A DNA stretch of 64,000 nt, from the NCBI GenBank assembly GCA_031273455.1, contig JAISRZ010000089.1, positions 1 through 64,000 of the forward strand. Reading direction: 5' to 3'. The notes beneath the pieces were generated by a model. That model saw only the letters and a list, made by a program, of their open reading frames with translations, did not search any database and was not told where the DNA came from. Numbering within the stretch: the first letter of the stretch is position 1; every line of letters starts with the position of its first letter. The stretch is from Deltaproteobacteria bacterium. GTDB lineage: Bacteria > Desulfobacterota > Desulfarculia > Adiutricales > Adiutricaceae. Of this stretch, positions 8,607-17,424 are shown piece by piece. The position numbers were made by a program, and so were the translations under genes.

Positions 8607-9803
8607 TTGGATAATGTTTTGAAAAGAGAACTTCAAGGAACATACTTGCCTATAGCGACATCTGAGGAGAAATTTCAATCCTTCATACCCGCTCCTCTGC
8701 CGCCTATTCCGCCCATTAATTGGACTTCGGAACTCCTTGATAAATTCAACCAAGCTCATCTGGCCGTTGGTCGGCTGGACAGCGTCTCAAGTCTTTTACC
8801 TGATGTTTCTCTATTTCTCTATACATATATTCGTAAAGAAGCGGTTTTTTCGTCCATGATTGAGAATATAAAGTCATCGCTGTCGGACTTACTTCTTTAC
8901 GAGCTTGAACAAAAGCCTGGGTTGCCTATGGGTGACGTTCAGGAAGTCAGCGACTATGTCGCGGCCATAAACCATGGCTTAAGCCTCCTGGAGCGTGGCC
9001 TTCCGCTTTCTTTGCGCCTGTTGCGGGAAATTCACGGCGTCTTGTTGAGTCACGGTCGAGGTAGCCACAAAACGCCAGGCGAGTTCAGACGCTCCCAAAA
9101 TTGGATAGGCGGATCCAAGCCTGGCGACGCGGCTTTTGTTCCGCCCCCGGCGAATATGGTGATAGAGTTAATGGGACAACTGGAGTTATTTCTTCATGAC
9201 CAGCCGGTGAAAACTCCTGGGCTCCTAAAAGCGGCTTTGGCTCATGTTCAGTTCGAGACCATTCATCCTTTTCTGGATGGTAACGGTCGCCTAGGCCGTC
9301 TATTGATCACTTTAATTTTATGTGAACAAAAGTTACTCAGTAAACCAATGTTGTATCTAAGTTATTATTTTAAGACTCACCGGAACTATTATTATCACCT
9401 TCTTAACGAAGTCCGGCGTACGGGAGACTGGGAAGCTTGGCTAGATTTTTTCGCTGAGGCCGTTACGGTTAGCGCCAATCAAGCCACGGAAACCGCCCAA
9501 AAACTGTTCGACCTGGCGAAACTAGACCGCCAGAAAATTACTTCAGCCAAACGCCGGTCAGCGGCGACGCAGTTAAAGTTACACCAGATCTTTTTGGAAC
9601 GTCCCATAGTTACATCGGCTTGGCTTTCGAATGAAACGAAAATTTCACCGGCTACAATCAACAAGTCCTTAGAACTTCTGGAAGAGCTTGGCGTCATCAG
9701 GCGATTGACTTCTAAGAAACGAAACCGAGTGTTCAGCTACTCACAATATATTGAGATAATGAACGCCGGCGCGGAACCGCCGCCTGACCAGGATATTGTC
9801 TAG
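8607..9803 (+). CDS. Fic family protein (AMPylator), class II
   Basis: A 398-residue protein with the full Fic catalytic motif HPFLDGNGRLGR (H220 to R231), which transfers AMP from ATP to a hydroxyl side chain of a target protein. An N-terminal SSMIEN motif (residues 82-87) matches the auto-inhibitory (S/T)xxxE(G/N) helix of class II Fic proteins, so activity is probably self-restrained. Residues 310-380 form a winged-helix-like C-terminus (ATINKSLELLEELGVIRRL), common in this subfamily. The family's N-terminal DUF4172-like region is present. The only start codons before the conserved part are TTG (8607 or 8619); no ATG is available, and no strong ribosome site is seen. Located next to a tRNA and repeats, so probably accessory. 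Confidence 0.9.
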   Translation: MDNVLKRELQGTYLPIATSEEKFQSFIPAPLPPIPPINWTSELLDKFNQAHLAVGRLDSVSSLLPDVSLFLYTYIRKEAVFSSMIENIKSSLSDLLLYELEQKPGLPMGDVQEVSDYVAAINHGLSLLERGLPLSLRLLREIHGVLLSHGRGSHKTPGEFRRSQNWIGGSKPGDAAFVPPPANMVIELMGQLELFLHDQPVKTPGLLKAALAHVQFETIHPFLDGNGRLGRLLITLILCEQKLLSKPMLYLSYYFKTHRNYYYHLLNEVRRTGDWEAWLDFFAEAVTVSANQATETAQKLFDLAKLDRQKITSAKRRSAATQLKLHQIFLERPIVTSAWLSNETKISPATINKSLELLEELGVIRRLTSKKRNRVFSYSQYIEIMNAGAEPPPDQDIV

Positions 9804-10192
9804 CGTATCGATGACGCGATTGAGCGAAAACGATTGGGAAATCTCTCCGCCTTTTATGGGAAACTGTAGCCTAATTCCCATATAAACAGATAATTATATA
9901 ATTTTCTTATTTTATTTGATTATGGACTTTGCGGTGACGCCTCGCGCCATTCTAAACGGGCGCAAGAAATTGGATTACCCGTATCACAAAAAACCAACTT
10001 GTTTTTTATTAAATAACATAAATTAGCCTAATTAAGGATAATATTAATTTAAACCACCAATTAAGTAAGCTTTATTGGGTCAAGGACTGGCGCGGTTTTC
10101 TTTCAGATCTTCTTTCCAGTCACTGCCCGTCTTACTGGACAAGCGGTTTTCCCGCTATTGTCCAGACCATATTTGGATGTCAAGGGATTTTA
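9804..10192. other. Spacer between the Fic gene and the tRNA-Glu terminator
   Basis: AT-rich, no supported gene. A frame across 10075-10383 runs through the tRNA on the opposite strand and is not credible. Confidence 0.5.
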
Positions 10193-10291
10193 ACGGATCG
10201 CTTTGGACGCCAAAAAGGCCAAAAACCTTGATTTTACAGGGCTTTTGGCCTTTAACGAACTTCTTTGGAATATACGCTGGTAGTCCCAAGG
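10193..10291 (-). repeat. tRNA-Glu 3' end and downstream region, second copy of the repeat
   Basis: This is the parent copy of the block at 951-1048. It covers the last bases of the intact tRNA, the spacer and the terminator. Both copies are in the same orientation, 9.2 kb apart. Confidence 0.75.
10214..10253 (-). terminator. Intrinsic terminator of tRNA-Glu
   Basis: On the minus strand, AAAGGCCAAAAGCC pairs with GGTTTTTGGCCTTT and is followed by a T-rich run. It lies 25 bases beyond the tRNA 3' end. Confidence 0.75.
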
Positions 10292-10353
10292 GGACTCGAA
10301 CCCCTGTTTTCGCCGTGAGAGGGCGGTGTCCTGGGCCACTAGACGATGGGACC
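10278..10353 (-). tRNA. tRNA-Glu (anticodon CTC)
   Basis: The minus strand reads GGTCCCATCGTCTAGTGGCC..., with the D-arm, the anticodon loop CTCTCAC (anticodon CTC), the T-loop GGTTCGAGTCC and an encoded CCA. The acceptor stem GGTCCCA/TGGGACT pairs well apart from the first position. The order and sequence closely resemble bacterial tRNA-Glu. The outermost anticodon-stem pair is C-A, a small flaw. Length is 76 bases. Confidence 0.93.
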
Positions 10354-10514
10354 GTCTGGATCGTCTTTGGAAGGCTACCTTAAATTATTTATCCCCAAAA
10401 ATCAAGACCAATTCCTTTATTTTTGGGCTTTTACGGGCCTTCCCTTTTGACCAACGGCGACCATTAACCGTTAAAGCCTGGATCCGCCTTCCCAGTCAGC
10501 CCTATATGGACCTA

Positions 10515-13133
10515 TTACTGGGCGTACCCATACCAAGCGGCCTTCATCCATGGCTCATCTTTATAAGCCCGAAAAGCCGGATCTTTTAACGCCTCCTGGT
10601 AGCTCGGCCAGATAAAGTGGTCTTCCCAGACTGGCGGATGACCCAAGGATTGTTTAATCTCGGTTGGATTTCCCCGCCAAGCGGCCCAGCGGGCCCGAGC
10701 GTAGTGACTAGAGCCTGGGGCGATGATCTCCGCTTTAGCCCATAAGGTCTCGGCTTCTTTAAACAACGAGGGGTCAGGGGTATTGTTTAATAGATTAAGC
10801 TCCACTAAGACTAACCCTTCCTCAGCTAGAATAAGACCCAATTCCGCTCCCCGGGGCGATTTCTCCCGGGCCATCCGCAATAAGTTTAAGGCTAAGTGCC
10901 GATAAGCCATCCGCTCTTCGGTGGGCGGGTAACCCGTGGCCGCGGCTTGACGCAAAAATGAGGCTAACTTCAGTAAATACCAAGAGGGTAAGCTCTTGGG
11001 CCTAACCATGACCATTAAGCGTCCCAATGGCCGGTTTAAAGCCGAGGCCAAACGCTCTTGGAAGGTGACCGCCGGGGTGTTGATCCAATAGGACCCCACC
11101 TCCAAGGACAAAAACCGTAAAGGCTCATACTCTTCGGAGTCCGCTCCCTCTGGTTCTAAAGACCCCTTCGGCCGCCAAACGGATAGACCCTCTAGGCCGT
11201 CTAAAAAGGAGCTTAAAACCTCGGTGAAGGCCCTTTTGGCCGAGAGATCGGTGGTTAAAGCCACATCGTCCGGCCAAGCTGGCCTCTTAGCCAACTGGGC
11301 GTAGAGGGTGAGACCCAAAGCGAAGGAGTAGTTGGCTTGGGACGGGGCTAATTTTTTAAGGCGTCGGCAGATGTCAACGAGGACGCTTAAAGCTTGATCT
11401 TGACCTTCCGGGTAATTGACGGCGATGGACCAGACCTTATCGGCCAAGCGCGTTAAATCCTGGATGGACGCGCGGTTGAAGCTTAAGTAGTGGTTATAGG
11501 CCGCGAAGATCTCGGCCACCACTATGTCTTTATACTCTTGAGGGAGACTCTTGGCTATAAATTCCTCGCAGTCCGTGGCCCAGGCTAACCAAGCCTCGGC
11601 GGGGTTTTCCGAAAAACGGATCGTATGTCGGCTTAATTGGGTGGCCTCTTGGAAGCGAGCCAAAAACTCCTCGCGGCCCTCCGCCCCAAAGGCCAAATGG
11701 GTGGTCACCCTCACGAGGTTCCTTAGATCCTCTAGCGTTTCGCCGCGCTCCCAAGCCTGATAGTACTGTTCTTGAGCTTCCGCCAAGGATATCCGGGCTC
11801 TGGCCAAACGCGCCGTCTCGTTTAAGTCGCTCGACCGGGCGCTGATTAAGTTGGACCGATACTCCAAAACCCGGCCCCATTCCCGATGGACGATTTCTTT
11901 CCGGGGGCTTAGTTTTAACCCCTGGGCGAACTTTTTGGCCCCTTCAACCCGGTCCCGGGCCCAAAGGCGGTCATCCATCTGATAATCGGCCCGGCTGTAA
12001 TAATCCTCGCCCCAAGCCGCCCAAAAAGCCGGGTCTTGGCTTTGGTTTTTTCTTTTGGCCAGATACAACCGCTCCCGTAAATCCCAGACCCCTTTTCTTA
12101 GCTCGTGGTCCGGGGCCAAAGACTCCACCCTTCTCAGCCTAGTTAGTAAAATGTCTTGATCTTGACTGGCCAAAGGGAGTTTTAAAGCCGCCCCAAAGAC
12201 CTCCAAAGCCTCAGCGAAGTAGTTTTCCTCATCCATAAGGGGCCGAGAAAGACTAACCTTATTCTCCTCGGTGATAACGACTCGCTCGCCTTTGGCCGCT
12301 GGGACCCGGTCCAGTAAGGAGCCGCTATAGGAGCTTAAAGCCAAGGGCAAAGGGGTAGCCGCCGTTTCCACCGTCTGAGGCCGGACTCCAGGTAAAGAGA
12401 GTAAGGTCTCGGACCAGGCCAACAATAGATCCACTTTTTTTAAGACCGGCGGATTGGGCTGGTGGTTAGGGACGTAGAAGGGCATGGTGGCGATAACGGA
12501 GACGAATTCCTCTTGGAAGGCGGCGACGGCCGCCGCCCTAGCCTCTTTGTCTTTATGGGCCCGTAAAACAAAGCGCCGATTGGCCCAGAGATCAGGCTGG
12601 TAAAGAGGATTTTGGTTTTTAGCGGCGTAATAGTCGGTCAGTTCGTCCGAGTCTATTTCCCCGCGCCTTAAGCGACCAGCGAAGATCATCTCGGAAATCA
12701 TGGGGTCCGCGGTGTTTAAGGGCTCCGGCGTCACGGTCGGCGGGGGGATGACGTTTCTATTGTTGGGTTCCGGGCGATTTAAGCTAGCGGCCCGGGCGAA
12801 GTGGCCCCGAGCTTCCATCATGAGCTTTTCTTGGTCCGCGAAAGTCTCGGCCCATAACCCTCTGATCTCGGTCAAACGGCCTAAGCGCAACCAAACTATG
12901 GGCGAGTCCGAATGGAATTGGCTAGCGTGGTGATAGAGAACTTGGGCTTTTTCCATCTGGTAGCGGTAACTTTGGCCCGGATCGTCCGCTTGGGCCACCA
13001 AAAGAACCTGCCGGGCCTCGGCCAAGCGGTCCTCTAGGTTTAAAACCGCGTTCTCCACGTCGCCTCGCGGCAGAGCCGGACTGGAGCATATTGCCAAGAC
13101 TATAACGCTAACCATTGGTTGATAAAAAATCAT
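10515..13133 (-). CDS. Large secreted TPR-like protein of unknown function
   Basis: The frame encodes 872 residues. A hydrophobic N-terminal segment (residues 6-20, VSVIVLAICSSPALP) looks like a signal peptide, so the protein should be periplasmic or outer-membrane associated. The rest is almost wholly helical with repeated W-x-x-L/W-G patterns (IVWLRLGRLTE, PAFWAAWGEDYYSRA, EAWLAWATDCEEF), the look of degenerate tetratricopeptide repeats that mediate protein contacts. Codon use and GC match the chromosomal genes, and there is no break, so it is a real gene. It stands alone, facing away from the T6SS region. ATG at 13133 has only a weak ribosome site; M7 is an alternative. I do not recognise a specific family. 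Confidence 0.75.
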   Translation of the reverse strand: MIFYQPMVSVIVLAICSSPALPRGDVENAVLNLEDRLAEARQVLLVAQADDPGQSYRYQMEKAQVLYHHASQFHSDSPIVWLRLGRLTEIRGLWAETFADQEKLMMEARGHFARAASLNRPEPNNRNVIPPPTVTPEPLNTADPMISEMIFAGRLRRGEIDSDELTDYYAAKNQNPLYQPDLWANRRFVLRAHKDKEARAAAVAAFQEEFVSVIATMPFYVPNHQPNPPVLKKVDLLLAWSETLLSLPGVRPQTVETAATPLPLALSSYSGSLLDRVPAAKGERVVITEENKVSLSRPLMDEENYFAEALEVFGAALKLPLASQDQDILLTRLRRVESLAPDHELRKGVWDLRERLYLAKRKNQSQDPAFWAAWGEDYYSRADYQMDDRLWARDRVEGAKKFAQGLKLSPRKEIVHREWGRVLEYRSNLISARSSDLNETARLARARISLAEAQEQYYQAWERGETLEDLRNLVRVTTHLAFGAEGREEFLARFQEATQLSRHTIRFSENPAEAWLAWATDCEEFIAKSLPQEYKDIVVAEIFAAYNHYLSFNRASIQDLTRLADKVWSIAVNYPEGQDQALSVLVDICRRLKKLAPSQANYSFALGLTLYAQLAKRPAWPDDVALTTDLSAKRAFTEVLSSFLDGLEGLSVWRPKGSLEPEGADSEEYEPLRFLSLEVGSYWINTPAVTFQERLASALNRPLGRLMVMVRPKSLPSWYLLKLASFLRQAAATGYPPTEERMAYRHLALNLLRMAREKSPRGAELGLILAEEGLVLVELNLLNNTPDPSLFKEAETLWAKAEIIAPGSSHYARARWAAWRGNPTEIKQSLGHPPVWEDHFIWPSYQEALKDPAFRAYKDEPWMKAAWYGYAQ

Positions 13134-14019
13134 AACCCACCAGCCACTATCGAAAACACGCCGAAAAAGCCTTTGGTTTATGCCGCCTTAAACCCCTTTT
13201 TTGGTTTTTAGAAAACTTTCCCAAAGGCCCCCACGCGTTTTTTAAGTCGCGATTTATCGCGTAAAAGTTTTATTATGTTTCAATATTTGTAATCATTAAA
13301 AACGTTGTTCATATATATACATTAGTATAATCGAGTTAAATCGCATTTAAAACGACTTTTAGTCTCCAAAGGCCGTTAAACGCCTTGGCTCTTAAGCTAA
13401 GACTCAAGGAAAATCCAATCATAAGAACTATAAAAAGCTACAATTATTATGGAATAATTTGATATTGATTCTGCGAATCATTTGCAATCAATTATACGCC
13501 CTAGCTTAAGTTTGTCAAGGCCGGGCCCAATTTTTTGATGACCTAATAACCATTAAAAAATAGTCTCGAATAGCTGTTTTAACGGGATATTAACCGAATG
13601 GAAACGCCCCTTAAAAGGCTTAGACGCGATAAATTACGTAAACGAGCGTAGTTATCAATAATAGCGCATAACTATAGATAATTTTATTTAGTCTAATAAA
13701 TATGGATCTAGGCGGGCCTAGTTGTCGGGGGCGATGGCGATGGTTGGTGGCGGCGAAAGAAAAATGAGCGGGTTCAGGTGGGTCCAACGCTAAGGACGGT
13801 TATTGGCCGCGACCAACCCAGAATATGATATAATATATAGTTGCTTAAAGGGCCATGATTAACCGCCAAACCTTCCCACCAAGATTCTGACGGGGAAGTG
13901 GTCAATCTCTACCCTTTAAGCTTAAACAGCCTTCTAATAACATAAATTATTTAAAATATATTGTAAATAAACCACAATATGGCGCATTGTGATATCGCGC
14001 CATATATTTTGGAGAGACT
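13134..14019. other. Divergent intergenic region, about 890 bp, AT-rich
   Basis: It separates two divergently read genes and must hold both promoters, but I cannot single out a convincing -35/-10 pair. No RNA gene or relic protein is recognised. Confidence 0.5.
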
Positions 14020-15219
14020 ATGGTGGCTTTAAAACCCCTTCCCCGGGGCAATCAGACTTTCGCCGAAATAATTGACCAAGATATGGTCTACTCTGACAAG
14101 ACCAAGCTTATTTACAATCTGATCACCGCCGCGGAACGGAACTACTTTTTGTCTAGGCCGCGCCGTTTTGGGAAAACCCTCCTCATGTCCACCTTGGAAG
14201 AGCTCTTCACCGGCGAAAGCCAGCGTTTCCAGAACCTTTGGATCGGTCAGTCAGACTACGCTTTCCCCAAGGTTCCGGTCATTCGCCTATCCTTGTCCAT
14301 GGACGCTGATTCCCCTCAAGTAGTCATGATGAGCCTTATGGCCAAGCTGGAGAGAATAGCCGACTTAAAACAACTAAAGGTTCCCCAAGGCTCCTTTGAG
14401 GAGCGCTTCGGTTTTCTTATCAAGGCCCTCTATAGCCAGAGTAAAGCTAAAGTAGCGGTCCTCATTGAAGACTCCGACGCCCCAGTCAAAAAAGCCCTGG
14501 ACGATGAGGATCTCGCTTTAGCCAACGCTAAGGTTATTTACCGCTTCCTAGCCACTCTTAAAGACCCTAAGGTGGCCCCCTATATCCACTTCACCCTGGT
14601 CACCGGAGTCACGAGATACGCCCTAAACCCTCGGGACACCGAAGGCGACCAGCTGGTCGATATTTCGCTTTTACCCCAATACTCTGGTCTTTGTGGCTTC
14701 ACCCTGGAGGAATTGGACGGTCTTTTCGCCGACCGGTTGGAAGAGACCTTGGAACAGCTGAGGAAAGACGGTAAAATGGGCCCCTTTGCCACGGTTAAGG
14801 TTTTAAAAGAGAACATTCTTAAATGGTATGGTGGCTACAACTGGGGCGGGGAGACAAGGGTCCTTAACCCCCATAGCCTACTTTACTTTTTCGCCAATAA
14901 AAAATTCAGCGATTATTGGATCCAGACCGGTCGTCCGGCTTATCTGAAAGCCATGTTCCGTAGCCTAGATTGTCTGGAGCCCTCTTTCGCGACCTGTTTT
15001 TCCAGCCAGATAAGAAATTCAGATCTAACGCGACCCCTGGCCGAACCCACGCTCTTCCATCACGGTTACTTGACCCTTGACCAGGTCATCCAGGTGAAAC
15101 CATCTGATGGGACCACGGAGACAAAGCGTCTTCACTCTTTCAGGTTCCCTAATTTTGAGGTGTCCTTCGCCCTCAACAAAGCGCGCTATAAGGTTGGTAA
15201 TTCGCCATCTAAAGATTGA
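14020..15219 (+). CDS. AAA-ATPase-like protein, truncated (lacks C-terminal nuclease part)
   Basis: A 399-residue member of the AAA-ATPase-like family PF09820. The start (LPRGNQTFAEIIDQD, YSDKT) and the P-loop-like RPRRFGKTLL (residues 46-55) are well conserved. The Walker B equivalent, normally LIDEYD, reads LIEDSD here. Family members usually continue for a further 150 or so residues into a DUF1703 PD-(D/E)xK nuclease-like domain after a PN-x-E-V motif; this protein stops about 20 residues past PNFEVSF. The function of the family is not established; many copies occur in gut and symbiotic bacteria. GGAGAG lies before the ATG at 14020. It may be a pseudogene in progress. A relic relative is at 7801-7980. 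Confidence 0.8.
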   Translation: MVALKPLPRGNQTFAEIIDQDMVYSDKTKLIYNLITAAERNYFLSRPRRFGKTLLMSTLEELFTGESQRFQNLWIGQSDYAFPKVPVIRLSLSMDADSPQVVMMSLMAKLERIADLKQLKVPQGSFEERFGFLIKALYSQSKAKVAVLIEDSDAPVKKALDDEDLALANAKVIYRFLATLKDPKVAPYIHFTLVTGVTRYALNPRDTEGDQLVDISLLPQYSGLCGFTLEELDGLFADRLEETLEQLRKDGKMGPFATVKVLKENILKWYGGYNWGGETRVLNPHSLLYFFANKKFSDYWIQTGRPAYLKAMFRSLDCLEPSFATCFSSQIRNSDLTRPLAEPTLFHHGYLTLDQVIQVKPSDGTTETKRLHSFRFPNFEVSFALNKARYKVGNSPSKD

Positions 15220-15562
15220 GGGAGCCCCAAGGTCAAGGCCCTTTATTGGCCAATGTTATCGATTAACTTCCTGAGGAAGGCCAATTGGGTTATAATACAC
15301 CTTAAGCTTTTGTCCTTATTCGCCGGAATTGGCTAGCCCCACGGCTAGATCCCTTAAGACCAGGTCCACGGCGGCTCATTAGTCGTCATTATGGTTGTGA
15401 CCGCGTAAAGAGCCCGTAGGGCTTGTTACTCAGATCCTTGGCGGGGCCTTGGAAACGCCGAGCGTTTTAGCCTTTAGATACTTTCGCTTTCTTTTGATCG
15501 AATAATATTACTTCTATTATTTTTAATTACACTTTAAAGACGATTTATTTTGATGTAAGATT
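15220..15562. other. Spacer after the AAA-ATPase-like gene
   Basis: I looked for the missing DUF1703 part in all frames of the plus strand and did not find it. No RNA gene or clear terminator seen. Confidence 0.45.
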
Positions 15563-15931
15563 ATGTCAGTTGCGATATTATGGGATATAGAAAATATTCC
15601 ACCAGCCAGTAAAGTTGGTTTAATTAAATCAATTTATGATGAATGCTCAAAATATGGCCGAATAACTAACGCTATGGCTTTTAACGATTGGAACGCCGAA
15701 CATTCTAAAAGTTGCGGCCTTGAACTTAGTTTATGCAATTTTGAATTAATCAATGTTCCACACATAAACAAAAAAAATGATGTTGATATATCTATAATTA
15801 TCCATACGGTAGAATTATTATTTAATTATCCTCATATAAATACTTTTGCCTTGGTTTCTAGCGATAGTGATTTCATTCAATTAATATCATTATTAAAAAA
15901 ACATGGAAAAAAAAACAATAATTATTTGTAA
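15563..15931 (+). CDS. NYN-domain ribonuclease part of a split NYN-LOTUS gene
   Basis: A 122-codon frame with the PIN-like NYN fold: D8 in ILWDIENIP, the D73/D75 pair in NKKNDVDISI and D101/D103 in LVSSDSDFI are the expected metal-binding acids. NYN domains cut or process RNA. The frame ends four codons after a run of nine A (15907-15915). Removing one A would continue it as [10 protein letters not shown] into the next frame (15903-16943), restoring a full NYN domain plus C-terminal modules. The split is therefore either a real frameshift mutation, a slippage site that makes some full-length product, or a sequencing error. The very AT-rich codons differ from the T6SS genes. Confidence 0.75.
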   Translation: MSVAILWDIENIPPASKVGLIKSIYDECSKYGRITNAMAFNDWNAEHSKSCGLELSLCNFELINVPHINKKNDVDISIIIHTVELLFNYPHINTFALVSSDSDFIQLISLLKKHGKKNNNYL

Positions 15932-16943
15932 TCAAAATATTACTACAGATTATTTAATTAAAATCGCTGATATTGCTTTAGATTATACTGATTTAAGTAA
16001 TTTAAAAATTAAGTTAAAAAAATCTACTATAACAGATAATCAATTATCTTCAACTGATAATTCTTCAATAAATACTATAACTCATAATACGACTAATCTT
16101 TTTTCTAATCTTCCAGACCCTACTCCGGTTAACACTACTCCGGTTAACACTACGCCGCTTAATCAAACTCCCGCCCCGGTCAAGACTGAGCCGGTCAAGA
16201 CTAAGTCGGCCAAGACTAAGCCGGCCAAGACTAAACCGGCCAAGACTGAGCCGGTCAAGACTAAGTCGGCCAAGACTGAGCCGGTCAAGACTAAGTCGGC
16301 CAAGACTGAGCCGGTCAAGACTGAGCTGGCCAAGACTGAGCCGACCAAGACTAAACCGGCCAAGACTAATCATAATAGCTCAACTATTATGCAATCTATA
16401 GATAAATTTACCGATTTTATAAGTAAATTACCTAAAAATATTGATTGGTTACAATTTGCCCAAGTCGCTCCATTTTCCAATTATAAGAGTTACGGGTACA
16501 AAAATTTCCGTAGCTTCGCTCTTGACGCGGAGGCCAGTGGTTTTATTAAAACCGCGTTAATAGACAATAACTATTATTTACAAATAACTGATAAAATTTA
16601 TAGTCCTATAACTAAACAATCTTGTTCTATTCAAGCGGATACTTCAGGCGCGCCAATTAATAATGATATTTTTATAATGTTTATTAAATTATTACCAGTC
16701 AATAACGAGTGGATTACATTTTCTAGCGCCGCTAAGTTATTAGATTTTAAACAATATGGATACAATAAATTTAAAAAATTCGTTTTAGCTATGGAAGAAT
16801 ATGGGTATATTGAAACTAAAATAGATGGATCATCTTGTACTCTAAGAAAAAAATCGTCTACTACTAACGAATCGTCTAACGAATCGTCTAACGATTGGAC
16901 TAACGAATGGACTAGCGAATGGACTAACGAATTGCCTTTTTAG
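15903..16943 (+). CDS. C-terminal part of the NYN gene: KT-rich linker and two LOTUS-like domains
   Basis: This frame overlaps the NYN part by 29 bases. It first completes the NYN domain ([19 protein letters not shown]). A lysine-threonine-proline linker follows, made of 13 five-residue repeats (PVKTE/SAKTK types, DNA 16176-16370). Then come two similar helical modules: [20 protein letters not shown]...[14 protein letters not shown] and [19 protein letters not shown]...[14 protein letters not shown]. They look like OST-HTH/LOTUS winged-helix domains, which bind RNA and often sit behind NYN nucleases in bacteria and in the animal protein MARF1. The product would be an RNA-directed nuclease. 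An ATG at 15903 has no clear ribosome site, so independent translation is doubtful. Confidence 0.7.
   Translation: MEKKTIIICNQNITTDYLIKIADIALDYTDLSNLKIKLKKSTITDNQLSSTDNSSINTITHNTTNLFSNLPDPTPVNTTPVNTTPLNQTPAPVKTEPVKTKSAKTKPAKTKPAKTEPVKTKSAKTEPVKTKSAKTEPVKTELAKTEPTKTKPAKTNHNSSTIMQSIDKFTDFISKLPKNIDWLQFAQVAPFSNYKSYGYKNFRSFALDAEASGFIKTALIDNNYYLQITDKIYSPITKQSCSIQADTSGAPINNDIFIMFIKLLPVNNEWITFSSAAKLLDFKQYGYNKFKKFVLAMEEYGYIETKIDGSSCTLRKKSSTTNESSNESSNDWTNEWTSEWTNELPF
16176..16370 (+). repeat. 15-bp in-frame minisatellite, 13 copies
   Basis: Consensus ccggYcaagactRag, coding for P-V/A-K-T-E/K. It is GC-richer than the gene around it. All copies keep the same frame, so copy-number change would only alter linker length. 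Confidence 0.93.
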
Positions 16944-17424
16944 CCTTTTTCGCCTTCCTCGCCGCCAGCTTTCTAACTGGAAATCCCGCGCCCTTCTTTA
17001 ACCCCAAACCCCCCCACGCGCCCTAAGCTCTGACCTTCTCTTCATTCCCTATAAACATCACCTTTTTTGTTATCAAAATATCTAATTTCCGCTAGTCAAA
17101 CCTTTACAAACAATTTTATGTTTAACGACATTTTTTTAACCCTAAGGGCCTAAAAATAGAAAAACCAAGAGGGTTTAGCCAAGCTGTGGGTCAATATCCT
17201 CGCCCTTTTGGACTTAATCGCTTAAACGCCCCAGCTCTTAAATTATGGGGATACTGCCACAAATTACCAAGGTTTTACTGTTGGCGAAACAATAATCAAT
17301 TCATTGGTCGTTATATTCAGTTAAAGGCTAGTCAATTTTCCCCGAGGATCTTAAACCACCCTAACCCTAAGGGCGCGTTAAGCCCCCAAAGTGATTTTAG
17401 GCCTTGGAACCCCAGAGGTGGGAT
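16944..17424. other. Leader region of the T6SS operon
   Basis: No gene supported. The promoter of the long T6SS operon must lie here, but no convincing sigma-70 or sigma-54 box could be picked. A frame covering 17186-17446 has no family features. Confidence 0.45.

Noticed and set aside
10075-10383. Open frame across the tRNA-Glu region
   Set aside because: It runs through the tRNA and its terminator and has no family features.
15220-15562. Remaining DUF1703 nuclease part of the AAA-ATPase-like gene
   Set aside because: No frame of the plus strand gave the expected nuclease motifs.
16065-16373. Leucine-arginine or valine-leucine repeat proteins on the minus strand
   Set aside because: They are opposite-strand readings of the 15-bp repeat in the NYN gene linker.
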